A DNA stretch of 64,000 bases, from assembly GCA_050694175.1 (NCBI GenBank), contig JBOGXA010000019.1:1-64000 (forward strand), given 5' to 3'. Numbering within the stretch: the stretch's first letter is position 1; each line of letters opens with the position of its first letter. A program made the translations under genes and the position numbers. Under the pieces are notes generated by a model. That model made no database searches, was not told the DNA's origin, and was given only the letters and a program-made list of their open reading frames with translations. Source of the DNA: JBOGXA01 sp050694175 (GTDB lineage: Bacteria; Actinomycetota; CADDZG01; WHSQ01). This document shows positions 26,415 to 34,181 of the stretch, piece by piece.

Positions 26415-26687
26415 ATGGGCTGCCTCGTAATCGGCCTCGGCCTGCTCACACCTCGGCTCGTTATGGTCGTGCTCTGGCTCTTCTCCGACTACCTGAGCCG
26501 CGCCTATGACTCCGTGATCGTTCCGCTGGTCGGATTCTTTCTACTGCCGACCACAACGCTTGCATACGCGGTCGCCGAGAACGAGACCGGAGGCTTCAGG
26601 AGCTGGGGGGCGATCCTCGTGATCGTAGCGGTGGGATTCGATTTGGGGCTGTGGGGCGGGGGCCGGGGCCTGTTCTCCAGGGGTTAG
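26415..26687 (+). CDS. Small membrane protein, unknown function
   Basis: A 90-residue protein that is mostly hydrophobic, with three likely membrane segments (about 3-22, 34-54 and 64-80) and a short Gly-rich end. The segment VVLWLFSDYLSRAYDS links the first two. It is not tied to a known function. It stands alone on the plus strand between the methyltransferase and tRNA-Ala. Length and composition support real coding, but the evidence is modest. Confidence 0.65.
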   Translation: MGCLVIGLGLLTPRLVMVVLWLFSDYLSRAYDSVIVPLVGFFLLPTTTLAYAVAENETGGFRSWGAILVIVAVGFDLGLWGGGRGLFSRG

Positions 26688-26840
26688 AGGCACTGGGGGC
26701 CGGGGCAATCCACCCGACGTTTAGGCCCAAACCATCGCCTTACGCCTTGTCTGCCCCACACGTCCAGACCTTCATGGGCCAGGAGGGCGATATGGCGACC
26801 CAGGCCACGATCGTCGCGGACCGGGGTGAAATGCGGGACG

Positions 26841-26913
26841 TGGACCCGATCGGGATCGAACCGACTACCCCCGCCATGCCATGGCGGTGCTCTACCAAGT
26901 GAGCTACGGGCCC
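26841..26913 (-). tRNA. tRNA-Ala(GGC)
   Basis: A 73-nt cloverleaf. The acceptor stem is GGGCCCG/CGGGTCC with one G-U pair, the D arm GCTC/GAGC, the anticodon arm CCGCC/GGCGG with loop ATGGCAT (anticodon GGC), and the T loop TTCGATC. The discriminator is A. CCA is not encoded. Confidence 0.93.
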
Positions 26914-26969
26914 GAGGCGAATCGATGCTAACAGAGCCACTTTTGCGCCCCCTCGCGGGCGCTTTCGTT

Positions 26970-27022
26970 CCCAACTTTGCGCGCTCAGTCACACCCTCGA
27001 TGACTCAGCGCGCAAAGTTGGG
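26970..27022 (-). terminator. Long near-perfect inverted repeat, probable terminator
   Basis: Arms of 22 bp with one mismatch (outer 16 bp perfect, CCCAACTTTGCGCGCT and its complement) surround a 9-base loop. It lies 7 bases after the stop of the Arg-rich gene, at the end of the nadD-LCP-rsfS run. A second small hairpin (GCGCCC/GGGCGC) follows on the minus strand. No clean U-run is present. Confidence 0.5.
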
Positions 27023-27029
27023 CGGCTCT

Positions 27030-27536
27030 CTACTTTCGGCGCCGCCCCCGCCGCGAGCGCCGCTTGCGACGCGGCGCCTTCTCCCGCTTGATCGGACCTT
27101 CGCCCGCGGGCGCGCTCACCCGCGGCGCCGCGGGGGCCTTCTCGCGGGCAACGCCGCCGTTCTCGGCAGGCGGAGGTGGCGGAGCCGGCGGTCCTTTTGA
27201 CTCCTCGATGACTTTGAGTGTGATGCGGTACTCCTGCGGATACTGCGGAATCCCCCAGCGCGACTGAAGATCGCCGATGATGCCCTCGAGGGTCTGGCCA
27301 TCAGCGGGGGCCGTCAGTTCGTCGGGCACCTGCCCCCTGATCGCCTGGACGACCTCCTCGAGGCTTGTGGGACCGGCCGACGCGCGGCGTCCGCCCTTCC
27401 TGCGCCGCCTGCGGCGACCTCGCACACCCTCCGGCGTGCCCTCGGATTCCCGCGCGGCCCGCCCCGCCTGCGCGGGAGAGTCGGCGCCGGGGGCGCCGCG
27501 TCTCCGCCTACGGCGCTTCCGCCGTGGCTGGCTCAT
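27030..27536 (-). CDS. Basic Arg-rich protein downstream of rsfS, unknown function
   Basis: A 168-residue protein with very basic ends (RRKRRRRRR near the start, APRRKRRSRRGRRRK at the end). The acidic-to-neutral core of about 60 residues (TSLEEVVQAIRGQ through YPQEYRITLKVIEE) is followed by a Pro-rich linker. Such ends suggest RNA or nucleoid binding. I recognise no family. ATG 27534-27536 lies inside the 3' end of rsfS (29-base overlap), so it is probably co-translated. It is the last gene before a long inverted repeat. Confidence 0.65.
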   Translation of the reverse strand: MSQPRRKRRRRRRGAPGADSPAQAGRAARESEGTPEGVRGRRRRRRKGGRRASAGPTSLEEVVQAIRGQVPDELTAPADGQTLEGIIGDLQSRWGIPQYPQEYRITLKVIEESKGPPAPPPPPAENGGVAREKAPAAPRVSAPAGEGPIKREKAPRRKRRSRRGRRRK

Positions 27537-27897
27537 GGCTTCCGTCCTCCACAACGTCGTCGAATCCAAACGAGGGCGCATCCGACCAGAGCCGTTCGAG
27601 ATCGTAGTAGTCGCGCTCTTCGGAGTGGAAGACGTGCACCACGAAATCGACGTAGTCGAGAAGCACCCACCGGCCTTCCCGCGCCCCCTCACGGCGAAAC
27701 GGCTTGAGGTGGTGCCGTTCTGCCACCTGCTCCTCGACGGCCTCCGCAATGGTGCGCACCTGTCGTTCCGTGTTTCCGCTCGAGATCACGAAGTAATCGG
27801 TGATAACCAGGTGGCGAGAGACGTCGAGGATGACTATCCGTTCGGCCTTCTTGTCGGCAACCGCCGCCGCGGCGGCGAGCACCGGACCGCTCGGCAA
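27508..27897 (-). CDS. rsfS: Ribosomal silencing factor RsfS
   Basis: A 129-residue protein of the RsfS/Iojap family that binds uL14 on the 50S subunit and blocks subunit joining in starvation. The core ILDVSRHLVITDYFVISSGN and the later WVLLDYVDFVVHVF and YYDLERLW are diagnostic. The N-terminal start is TTG at 27895-27897 or GTG five codons later. It follows the LCP-family gene by about 11 bases; nadD-LCP-rsfS is the expected order. Confidence 0.95.
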   Translation of the reverse strand: MPSGPVLAAAAAVADKKAERIVILDVSRHLVITDYFVISSGNTERQVRTIAEAVEEQVAERHHLKPFRREGAREGRWVLLDYVDFVVHVFHSEERDYYDLERLWSDAPSFGFDDVVEDGSHEPATAEAP

Positions 27898-27908
27898 CTC
27901 AGTTGGCG

Positions 27909-29903
27909 TTACGGCTTTCGCAGGAAATCCTTTCCAACAACAACAGTCAGGTCAACGATACCCTGGTCGAGCCGCGACACCTGTACCTCGCCGACGCCGA
28001 TGAGATCGCGGGCCTCGTGGGCAAGTGCAATGCCCTCCGGACTGGAATCGTAGGTCACTATCAGGGTGCGGGTCTCGTTGAGCTTGCGGGCGTTGCCCGA
28101 CAGCACTACCCGGAAGCCGTGGCCCAATAATCTGCCGGCGACCTCCCCGCCGATCCCCGGATAGCCGTTCCCGTTCAGCACCTGAACCCGCACCGCATCG
28201 TGTGTCGGAGCTTCTGCATGTGCGGTCGTGGTCATGAACTCGGCGAGTTCTTCTTCTTGGATCGAGTACAGCTCGCTGTCGCCGACGCTCACCGGCTGCA
28301 CGGGGAGGACCGACAGGCTTCGCCCCTGAGCGCCTGCCTCCGATAGCGATGCAATCAGCCGCACATGCTCGGCGGGCTCCGCGTCCGAACGACCGACCTC
28401 CCCCGCCCCCGCAAGCGCCGCAGAGAGAGCATCCGGGTCCCCCTCATATGTGTCGTACATGGCATCCCAGAAGGCGAGGTGACGGGGCCCCATGTCGAGC
28501 TCGTCGTCGCCAAGCCCAGCGGTGTAGAGGAGTTCGACGACTCGCTCCGGCGAAAGTTCCTGAGAGCCCTCCGGAAACAGAAGCCGCGCTCCGCGTCCGG
28601 CGCCGACGCGAACCTCGCCGGGCACTTCAACTGTGAGCGGACCGACCGCGGACAGGAGGGCGTGCGCGTCGGCAGCAGTGAGTTCCAGGTAGTGATCGAT
28701 CTCCACGTTGAGCAGCGACTTCGCGCTCAGCAAGAGTAGTTCGGTGTCCCCGTCCCGCAGCGAGTCTCCGACGCCCTGGAGCCCACGCCCCGGCACCTCG
28801 ACCGCGGTGTGGGCGGGCACGTACACGACCGCTCCCTCGTTCGTGCCGCCGTCGTACGAGAGCAGCGTCAGCCAGGAGGCCTTGTCGCCGCGCTCGGGAA
28901 CCCCGGCGATCAGGGTGGTGGTGACATCGCCTATGGCCCCCCCGGAGGGTGCACCGGAGCTCTCGTCCTGGGAACCGGTTCGGCGCATCAGCGCGATGGC
29001 GGTAAGTGTAGAGAGCAGCAGGACCGCGGCTATGAGGACCTTCAGAGAGACACGCGCGCGCGGCTTTGTGGATGCGGGTGCAGGCTCATCGGTGGCCTGG
29101 GGGCGGACTCGCTCGGGGGTCTTCGTCGCGGGCTCGACGGCGGTCTCCACGAACGACGTGGCCCGCCGGTTGCGGCGGTCCGATCCGATGACCTCGTCGA
29201 TTGCTCGCGTGGCCTCCGCGTTGCGCGGCACGGCGACCTTTTCGTCCCGTTCGAGTCTCGTCGGTTCACGACGGGAGGTGGGGGCGGGCCGTACCGGCTC
29301 TCCGGCATCCGGTTGGAATCGGGGTTCGGGGGCTGGGTCGGTCTGCGGCTCGGGGGCCCATGCGCTGTCGGGCTCGGGGGCTGGGTCGGCCTGCGGCTCG
29401 GGGGCCCATGCGCTGTCGGGCTCGGGGGCTGGGTCGGCCTGCGGCTCGGGGGCCCATGCGCTGTCGGGCTCGGGTGTCGTCTGGGAACGTGCCTCCGCCC
29501 CCTCTGCCGCAGGAGGTGTCACCTGGCTGACAGTGGCCGGCTCAGGCTCGGCCTCCCCTCCGGCGACCCCGCGCCGGCTCCTGCGTGGGCGGGTGGGCCT
29601 CGACCACCTGCGCTCCTTCATGCGGTGCCGCCCACCCCCTCGGCGGCGCCCCTTCGAGTTCCGGGACCGGCGAGACGGCACGAAGCCGTCCTCGTCTCCG
29701 CCGGCGGACTCGGTGGGGGTGGACTCCCGGGCCCCCGCGGGCGGGTCGTCTCGATCATCGGCGGTCGCAGGTGCGCCACCGGCTTGCGAGACCCCCGTGG
29801 CCTCACCCCATCGATTCCAGCTCGTGAACTCGTCGTCCCGGCCATCGCCCGGATCGGCGATCAGGCCGGTCCCAGAGCCGCTTGTGTGGTCCCTGTCAGT
29901 CAT
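27909..29903 (-). CDS. LCP (LytR-CpsA-Psr)-like membrane protein with LytR_C domain
   Basis: A 664-residue protein in the nadD-rsfS slot. About 285 N-terminal residues are cytoplasmic, low-complexity and rich in Pro, Glu, Arg and Ser, with three 16-residue repeats (PEPDSAWAPEPQADPA type). One membrane segment follows (about 285-307). Outside lies a diverged LCP-like domain (VVYVPAHTAVEVPG; IDHYLELTAADAHALLSAVG). I do not see its usual RSDT-type Asp/Arg motif, so enzyme activity is doubtful. The C-terminus is a LytR_C domain (VQVLNGNGYPGIG to the end). ATG 29901-29903 overlaps the nadD stop by 8 bases. Confidence 0.8.
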   Translation of the reverse strand: MTDRDHTSGSGTGLIADPGDGRDDEFTSWNRWGEATGVSQAGGAPATADDRDDPPAGARESTPTESAGGDEDGFVPSRRSRNSKGRRRGGGRHRMKERRWSRPTRPRRSRRGVAGGEAEPEPATVSQVTPPAAEGAEARSQTTPEPDSAWAPEPQADPAPEPDSAWAPEPQADPAPEPDSAWAPEPQTDPAPEPRFQPDAGEPVRPAPTSRREPTRLERDEKVAVPRNAEATRAIDEVIGSDRRNRRATSFVETAVEPATKTPERVRPQATDEPAPASTKPRARVSLKVLIAAVLLLSTLTAIALMRRTGSQDESSGAPSGGAIGDVTTTLIAGVPERGDKASWLTLLSYDGGTNEGAVVYVPAHTAVEVPGRGLQGVGDSLRDGDTELLLLSAKSLLNVEIDHYLELTAADAHALLSAVGPLTVEVPGEVRVGAGRGARLLFPEGSQELSPERVVELLYTAGLGDDELDMGPRHLAFWDAMYDTYEGDPDALSAALAGAGEVGRSDAEPAEHVRLIASLSEAGAQGRSLSVLPVQPVSVGDSELYSIQEEELAEFMTTTAHAEAPTHDAVRVQVLNGNGYPGIGGEVAGRLLGHGFRVVLSGNARKLNETRTLIVTYDSSPEGIALAHEARDLIGVGEVQVSRLDQGIVDLTVVVGKDFLRKP
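29328..29474. repeat. 48-bp tandem repeat, about three copies, coding
   Basis: Three near-identical 48-bp units lie inside the LCP-like gene and encode 16-residue Pro/Glu/Ala/Trp repeats in the cytoplasmic region. The copies differ at only a few bases, so the array is recent or kept uniform. Confidence 0.9.
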
Positions 29904-30516
29904 TCCGAGCCTCCCTGCCCCCGACGTACAGCCCCCGGGCGCGGATATAGGCGACGACATCGGCGGGCACGAGGTGGTCTATCGGCCGGCCGCTGCGCAC
30001 CCGCTCCCGAAGCTCAGTCGATGAGATGTGCACTCCCGGTATCTCCACCCTTGAGAGATCGGGCCATTTGGGGCCGGGTTTAAGCCCTTCGAGCGGGAAT
30101 CCGGGCCGATTGACCACGATTATTCGGGCGAGTGCCTCCAGGCGCTCCAGCCCCCGCCAGGTGCCGAGGTTCAGGGCCGCGTCCGCGCCGGCGATGAAGA
30201 ACAGCTCGACGGCATCGCCGTAGAAGTCGCGGAGCTCGCTCACGGTGTCCACGGTGTAGGTCAGCCGCCGGCGGTCGATCTCGGTGCGGGACGCGGCGAA
30301 GTGAGAATCACTGCACGCCCCCAGCATTGCCATCACCCACCGGTCCTCGGGATCCGAGTAGTCGCGCTTCTGCCACGGGTGGCCGGTGGGGACGAACAGC
30401 ACGATATCGAGGCCGCACGCGTGCCGGGCCTCGGACGCGGCGGTCAGATGCCCGATGTGAAGGGGGTCGAAGGTGCCGCCCATTACCCCCAGCCGCCTTA
30501 TGCCTCGCGCGTTCAC
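29896..30516 (-). CDS. nadD: Nicotinate-nucleotide adenylyltransferase
   Basis: A 206-residue enzyme that makes nicotinic acid adenine dinucleotide from nicotinate mononucleotide and ATP in NAD synthesis. The nucleotidyltransferase motif GGTFDPLHIGH is at 13-23 and the second motif ISSTELRERV is near the C-terminus, together with TYTVDTVSEL. Length is normal. It heads the nadD-LCP-rsfS group. A 273-base gap with a strong hairpin separates it from obgE. Confidence 0.95.
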   Translation of the reverse strand: MNARGIRRLGVMGGTFDPLHIGHLTAASEARHACGLDIVLFVPTGHPWQKRDYSDPEDRWVMAMLGACSDSHFAASRTEIDRRRLTYTVDTVSELRDFYGDAVELFFIAGADAALNLGTWRGLERLEALARIIVVNRPGFPLEGLKPGPKWPDLSRVEIPGVHISSTELRERVRSGRPIDHLVPADVVAYIRARGLYVGGREARND

Positions 30517-30570
30517 ATCCCAAGCTAAACCGATCTCGGCCCGGCTCGAGGGTGGGGTCGAACCGGGGGT

Positions 30571-30603
30571 CGGAGGGGGGTCGGGCAGCCCGACCCCCCT
30601 CCG
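30571..30603. terminator. 16-bp perfect inverted repeat between obgE and nadD
   Basis: CGGAGGGGGGTCGGGC and its exact complement are separated by one base, giving a very stable GC hairpin. It lies 55 bases upstream of nadD and after obgE on the same strand. No U-run follows, so it may be a terminator, an attenuator or a structural element. Confidence 0.45.
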
Positions 30604-30789
30604 GTTGTCGCCATGGGACTCGGGGGAGAGAAATGAGTCCCGTAACTGGCGGGCTCGGCGTGGACCACGCTAGGGGTCCAATGTTGAGAAAAGGTGTCCG
30701 GCCTTTGTGCTCGTTGTGAAATCTGGCCAAGATCCGAACCGAACGTCGTTTTAATGGACGTTGAGCGCGCTATCGAACGCCGGCGCGCA

Positions 30790-32061
30790 TCAAAACGACG
30801 TAGGGCCCTGGCCTGGCACCTCGGGTTCGAAGTCGAAGGCGGCCCCACCGATGCGCACCTCATCCCCGGCAACCGCGCCCGCTTCGGAGAGCCTGCGTTC
30901 GACTCCTAGCCCGATCAGCCTGCGCTGGAGCCGCTCGACCGCTTCGGGATTGTCGAGGTCGGTCATCGCGACCGCCCGCTCGGGGCTCCTGCCGGTGACC
31001 CGCCAGGCACCGTCTTCCCGCGTGACGGTGAGGGGTTCCTCGCGAACGACGTGACGAACGTAACCGGTAGGTGCCGGCGCCTCGGCCCGCGCTGCGCGGA
31101 CGGCCGCACCGAGCCGTGCCACCAGCTCCTCGACGCCTTCGCCCGTGACGGCCGACACCGGCATTGCTCCGGGATGTCTTTCCACCACCGCCGGGAGCGC
31201 CCCGCTTCCGATATCGGCCTTGGCGGCGGCGACGAGCGCGGGGCGCGATGCCAGCTCGGGATCGAAAGCTGTCAGCTCGGACCTGAGGACCTCGACATCG
31301 GTCCCGGGGTCGCGCTCAGGTGCCCCCAGGTCGACAAGGAATAACAGCACCGCCGCGCGCCGGATGTGGCGAAGGAAACGGTGACCGAGACCTTTCCCCA
31401 GATGAGCGCCGGGGACGAGACCCGGGATGTCGGCGACCACGAAGGTCTCGTCTCCGGTCCTCACCACGCCGAGGTTCGGAGCAAGCGTCGTGAAGGGATA
31501 GTCGGCGATCCTGGGACGGGCCGCCGAGATGCGGGAGATGAGAGTCGACTTGCCGGCGTTTGGAAACCCAACCAGCCCGACGTCGGCGAGAAGCCTGAGC
31601 TCGAATCTAAGTGTCCGCTCCTCTCCGGGCTCGCCCTTCTGCGAGAACCCGGGGGCCCGGCGTGTGGAAGTAGCAAGGTGCGCGTTCCCTCGCCCTCCGC
31701 GCCCACCTTTCGCAACCACGAGCTCGTCTCCCGACCCGGCAAGATCGGCTATGAGAACGTCGTCCTCGTCGTAAACGACCGTGCCCGAGGGCACGAGGAC
31801 AGTGCGGTCGCGCGCTCGCGCTCCGTGCTTGCGCTTGTTGGAACCGTGACCGCCGCGTACTGCCTTTACGTGGGGATGATCGCGTAATTCGAGGAGCGTA
31901 CCGACGGAAGAATCCGCGCGCAGGATCACACTTCCGCCGTCCCCGCCGTCGCCGCCGTCGGGGCCGCCCTTAGGCTTGTAGGGCTCGCGATGCCACGCCA
32001 CGATGCCGTCCCCGCCGTCGCCGGCGACGACCTTGATTACCGCCTCGTCGACAAACGCCAT
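30790..32061 (-). CDS. obgE: GTPase ObgE/CgtA
   Basis: A 423-residue ribosome-assembly and stress GTPase. The Gly-rich Obg fold covers about 1-158. The G domain has GFPNAGKST (165-173), DIPG (211-214) and the Obg-specific TTLAPNLGVV. A C-terminal OCT-type domain closes it (LTVTREDGAWRVTGRSPERA). It follows rpmA by about 26 bases in the usual rplU-rpmA-obgE operon. An inverted repeat (30743-30752 with 30792-30801) spans its stop codon. Confidence 0.97.
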   Translation of the reverse strand: MAFVDEAVIKVVAGDGGDGIVAWHREPYKPKGGPDGGDGGDGGSVILRADSSVGTLLELRDHPHVKAVRGGHGSNKRKHGARARDRTVLVPSGTVVYDEDDVLIADLAGSGDELVVAKGGRGGRGNAHLATSTRRAPGFSQKGEPGEERTLRFELRLLADVGLVGFPNAGKSTLISRISAARPRIADYPFTTLAPNLGVVRTGDETFVVADIPGLVPGAHLGKGLGHRFLRHIRRAAVLLFLVDLGAPERDPGTDVEVLRSELTAFDPELASRPALVAAAKADIGSGALPAVVERHPGAMPVSAVTGEGVEELVARLGAAVRAARAEAPAPTGYVRHVVREEPLTVTREDGAWRVTGRSPERAVAMTDLDNPEAVERLQRRLIGLGVERRLSEAGAVAGDEVRIGGAAFDFEPEVPGQGPTSF

Positions 32062-32087
32062 ACCCGCTGCCCGAGCCAGCCGTCTCT

Positions 32088-32339
32088 TTAGTGGTCGACG
32101 ACGCTAACGACCCTCCGGCCGCGCAGGCTGTGATACTTGACGGTGCCCTCGGCGGTCGCGAACAGCGTGTCGTCGCCGCCTCGTTTCACGTTGAGACCCG
32201 GATGGACCCTCGTGCCCCTCTGGCGAACGATGATCATGCCGGGTAGCACGTCCTGTCCGCCGAAGACCTTCACCCCGAGTCTCTTTGCCGCCGAGTCCCG
32301 GCCGTTGCGGGACGATGCGGCTCCTTTCTTATGTGCCAT
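32088..32339 (-). CDS. rpmA: 50S ribosomal protein L27
   Basis: An 83-residue bL27 from the ATG at 32337-32339 (MAHKKGAASSRNGRDSAAKR). The N-terminal arm reaches the peptidyl-transferase centre. It has no cleavable N-terminal extension of the Firmicutes type. Its start lies inside the rplU 3' end (11-base overlap). Confidence 0.97.
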   Translation of the reverse strand: MAHKKGAASSRNGRDSAAKRLGVKVFGGQDVLPGMIIVRQRGTRVHPGLNVKRGGDDTLFATAEGTVKYHSLRGRRVVSVVDH

Positions 32340-32682
32340 CCTTCGACTCCTCGGTCTCTTTCTTGGACCGTGCACCGGTCAGCTTGATGTCTGAGATCTC
32401 GATCGTCGACAGCGGCTGGCGGTGACCCCGCCGCCTTCGATAGCCGATCTTGTTGCGAAACTTCATGACCCTGATCTTAGGTCCCCGAGTCTCGGCGACG
32501 ATCCTCGCAGTGACGCGCGCTTTTGACAGATCGCTCTTGGAGGAGCGGACCTTCCCCTTGTCGTCGATGATCAGCAAAGGAACGAACTCGAGCTGACCAG
32601 AATCGTTCGCCCTCTCGACCTCTATGACGTCGCCCTTGGCGACTTTGTGCTGCTTACCGCCCGCGCGGATAACTGCGTACAT
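32329..32682 (-). CDS. rplU: 50S ribosomal protein L21
   Basis: A 117-residue bL21. It begins MYAVIRAGGKQHKV, and the rRNA-binding stretch KFRNKIGYRRRRGHRQP is present, followed by a Lys/Glu-rich tail. A good GGAAGGG site precedes the ATG. It lies 44 bases after the RNase G gene. Confidence 0.97.
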   Translation of the reverse strand: MYAVIRAGGKQHKVAKGDVIEVERANDSGQLEFVPLLIIDDKGKVRSSKSDLSKARVTARIVAETRGPKIRVMKFRNKIGYRRRRGHRQPLSTIEISDIKLTGARSKKETEESKDGT

Positions 32683-32726
32683 GATGCCCTTCCGGGAGTA
32701 TTGAAGCGAGGGCCGAGGATATCAAA

Positions 32727-34181
32727 TCAGTCGACATCGTGAATCAAGATGCCCCGGCCCTCGCAGTGGGGGCAGGGGTCGGAGAACGCCTCGACGATGC
32801 CGGTCGAGACATTCTTCCTAGTCATCTGCACAAGCCCGAGCCCAGAGATGTCGGCAACCTGAGTGCGCGTTCGGTCCTTCTCAAGCTCGCTTCGGAACAG
32901 GCCGAACAGCAGCGTCCGGTTCTCGGTGTTCTCCATATCGATGAAGTCGATGACGATGATGCCGCCGATGTCCCTCAGCCGGAGCTGGCGCGCAACCTCG
33001 ACGGCAGCTTCCTTGTTCGTCTGGAACACCGTTTCCTCGAGGGTCTTCTTGCCGACGAACTTGCCGGTGTTGACATCGATCACGGTCATGGCTTCGGTGC
33101 GATCGATGACGATGTGACCTCCCGAGGGCAACCAGACCTTGCGATCGAGCGACTTGCGGATCTGCTCGGTGACCCTGAACTCCTCGAAGATAGAGAGATC
33201 ACCCTCGTAGAGCTCGAGACGGTGGTCGAGATCTGGCGTCGTCTGGCGAATGTACTGGCGAAGCATCGATTCGAGATGGGGATCGTCGACGACACACCGG
33301 GCGATGTCACGGTTGAAGAGGTCGCGCACGACTCTCACCTCTAGCTCCGGCTCCGAATAGATAAGCGCCGGCGGATTGGCTCGCCTGGACCTCTCTTCGA
33401 TCTCGGCCCATGTCGCCAGCACGCGCTTGAGGTCGCGTTCGATGTCCGGGCGGCCGGCTCCTTCAGCCGCCGTCCGCACAATCAGCCCGTGTTCGTCGGG
33501 CCGAATGGACTGAGCGATATCGCGTAGCCGTGCTCGCTCTCCGTCGGCCAGCCGGCGCGACACACCCAGCGTTCCCGCTCCGGGGACGAGCACCAGGTGG
33601 CGGCCGGCAATCGACACGAGCGCGGTCAAGCGTGCGCCTTTGGCTCGCATCGGATCCTTCGTCACCTGAACGAGAATGGGCTGCCCGGATTTCAGGACCG
33701 CTTCTATCCGCGGGATCTCCTCGCCCTCCTCCCCCGCGATCCCAACCTCTCCCGCATAGAGGACTCCGTTGCGGTTCTCTCCGATGTCGACAAACGACGC
33801 CTCCATGCCCGGCAGCACGTTCTGCACGCGGCCCCAATACACGTTGCCGACAATCGACCGATCATGAGCGCGCGCAACGAAGTGCTCGACGATCTGACCG
33901 TCTTCCACGACCGCGATCTGCGTCCCCGCCGGGTCCGCATGGACGAGCATCGTCCGTTCGATTGCCTCCCGCTGCGACCTTGCGGTGCGATTGTTGCGGC
34001 GAACTCGCCGCTGCGATCTCCCTCGACGCGTTCTCGCTCCGGCACTCCGTTGGCGGCCCTGCCCGGCGGACGACACGGATGAGGTTGCTCCCGGCGTTGC
34101 AGCCGGCGCGGGTTCCGCCCCCGGAGCCGCGGCGATCTCGCTTGCCTTCTCTCTCTTCGGCTGAGCGTCTGAGCTGGTCAT
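32727..34181 (-). CDS. rng: Ribonuclease E/G family endoribonuclease
   Basis: A 484-residue RNase G-type enzyme for rRNA and mRNA processing. A basic, low-complexity N-terminus (about 1-75) precedes an S1 domain (GNVYWGRVQNVLPGMEASFVD). The catalytic Mg site includes DFIDM (about residue 413), and the zinc-link motif CPHCEGRG sits near the end. It lacks the long C-terminal scaffold of RNase E. ATG 34179-34181 overlaps the rodA stop (ATGA), so it is coupled to the cell-wall genes. Confidence 0.93.
   Translation of the reverse strand: MTSSDAQPKREKASEIAAAPGAEPAPAATPGATSSVSSAGQGRQRSAGARTRRGRSQRRVRRNNRTARSQREAIERTMLVHADPAGTQIAVVEDGQIVEHFVARAHDRSIVGNVYWGRVQNVLPGMEASFVDIGENRNGVLYAGEVGIAGEEGEEIPRIEAVLKSGQPILVQVTKDPMRAKGARLTALVSIAGRHLVLVPGAGTLGVSRRLADGERARLRDIAQSIRPDEHGLIVRTAAEGAGRPDIERDLKRVLATWAEIEERSRRANPPALIYSEPELEVRVVRDLFNRDIARCVVDDPHLESMLRQYIRQTTPDLDHRLELYEGDLSIFEEFRVTEQIRKSLDRKVWLPSGGHIVIDRTEAMTVIDVNTGKFVGKKTLEETVFQTNKEAAVEVARQLRLRDIGGIIVIDFIDMENTENRTLLFGLFRSELEKDRTRTQVADISGLGLVQMTRKNVSTGIVEAFSDPCPHCEGRGILIHDVD

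Noticed and set aside
29328..29474. Possible CRISPR array
   Set aside because: The 48-bp units are contiguous, without spacers, and encode an in-frame protein repeat.
30525..30872. Minus-strand frame of 115 residues between obgE and nadD
   Set aside because: It overlaps the obgE end and the hairpin and is Arg/Ser-rich without motifs.
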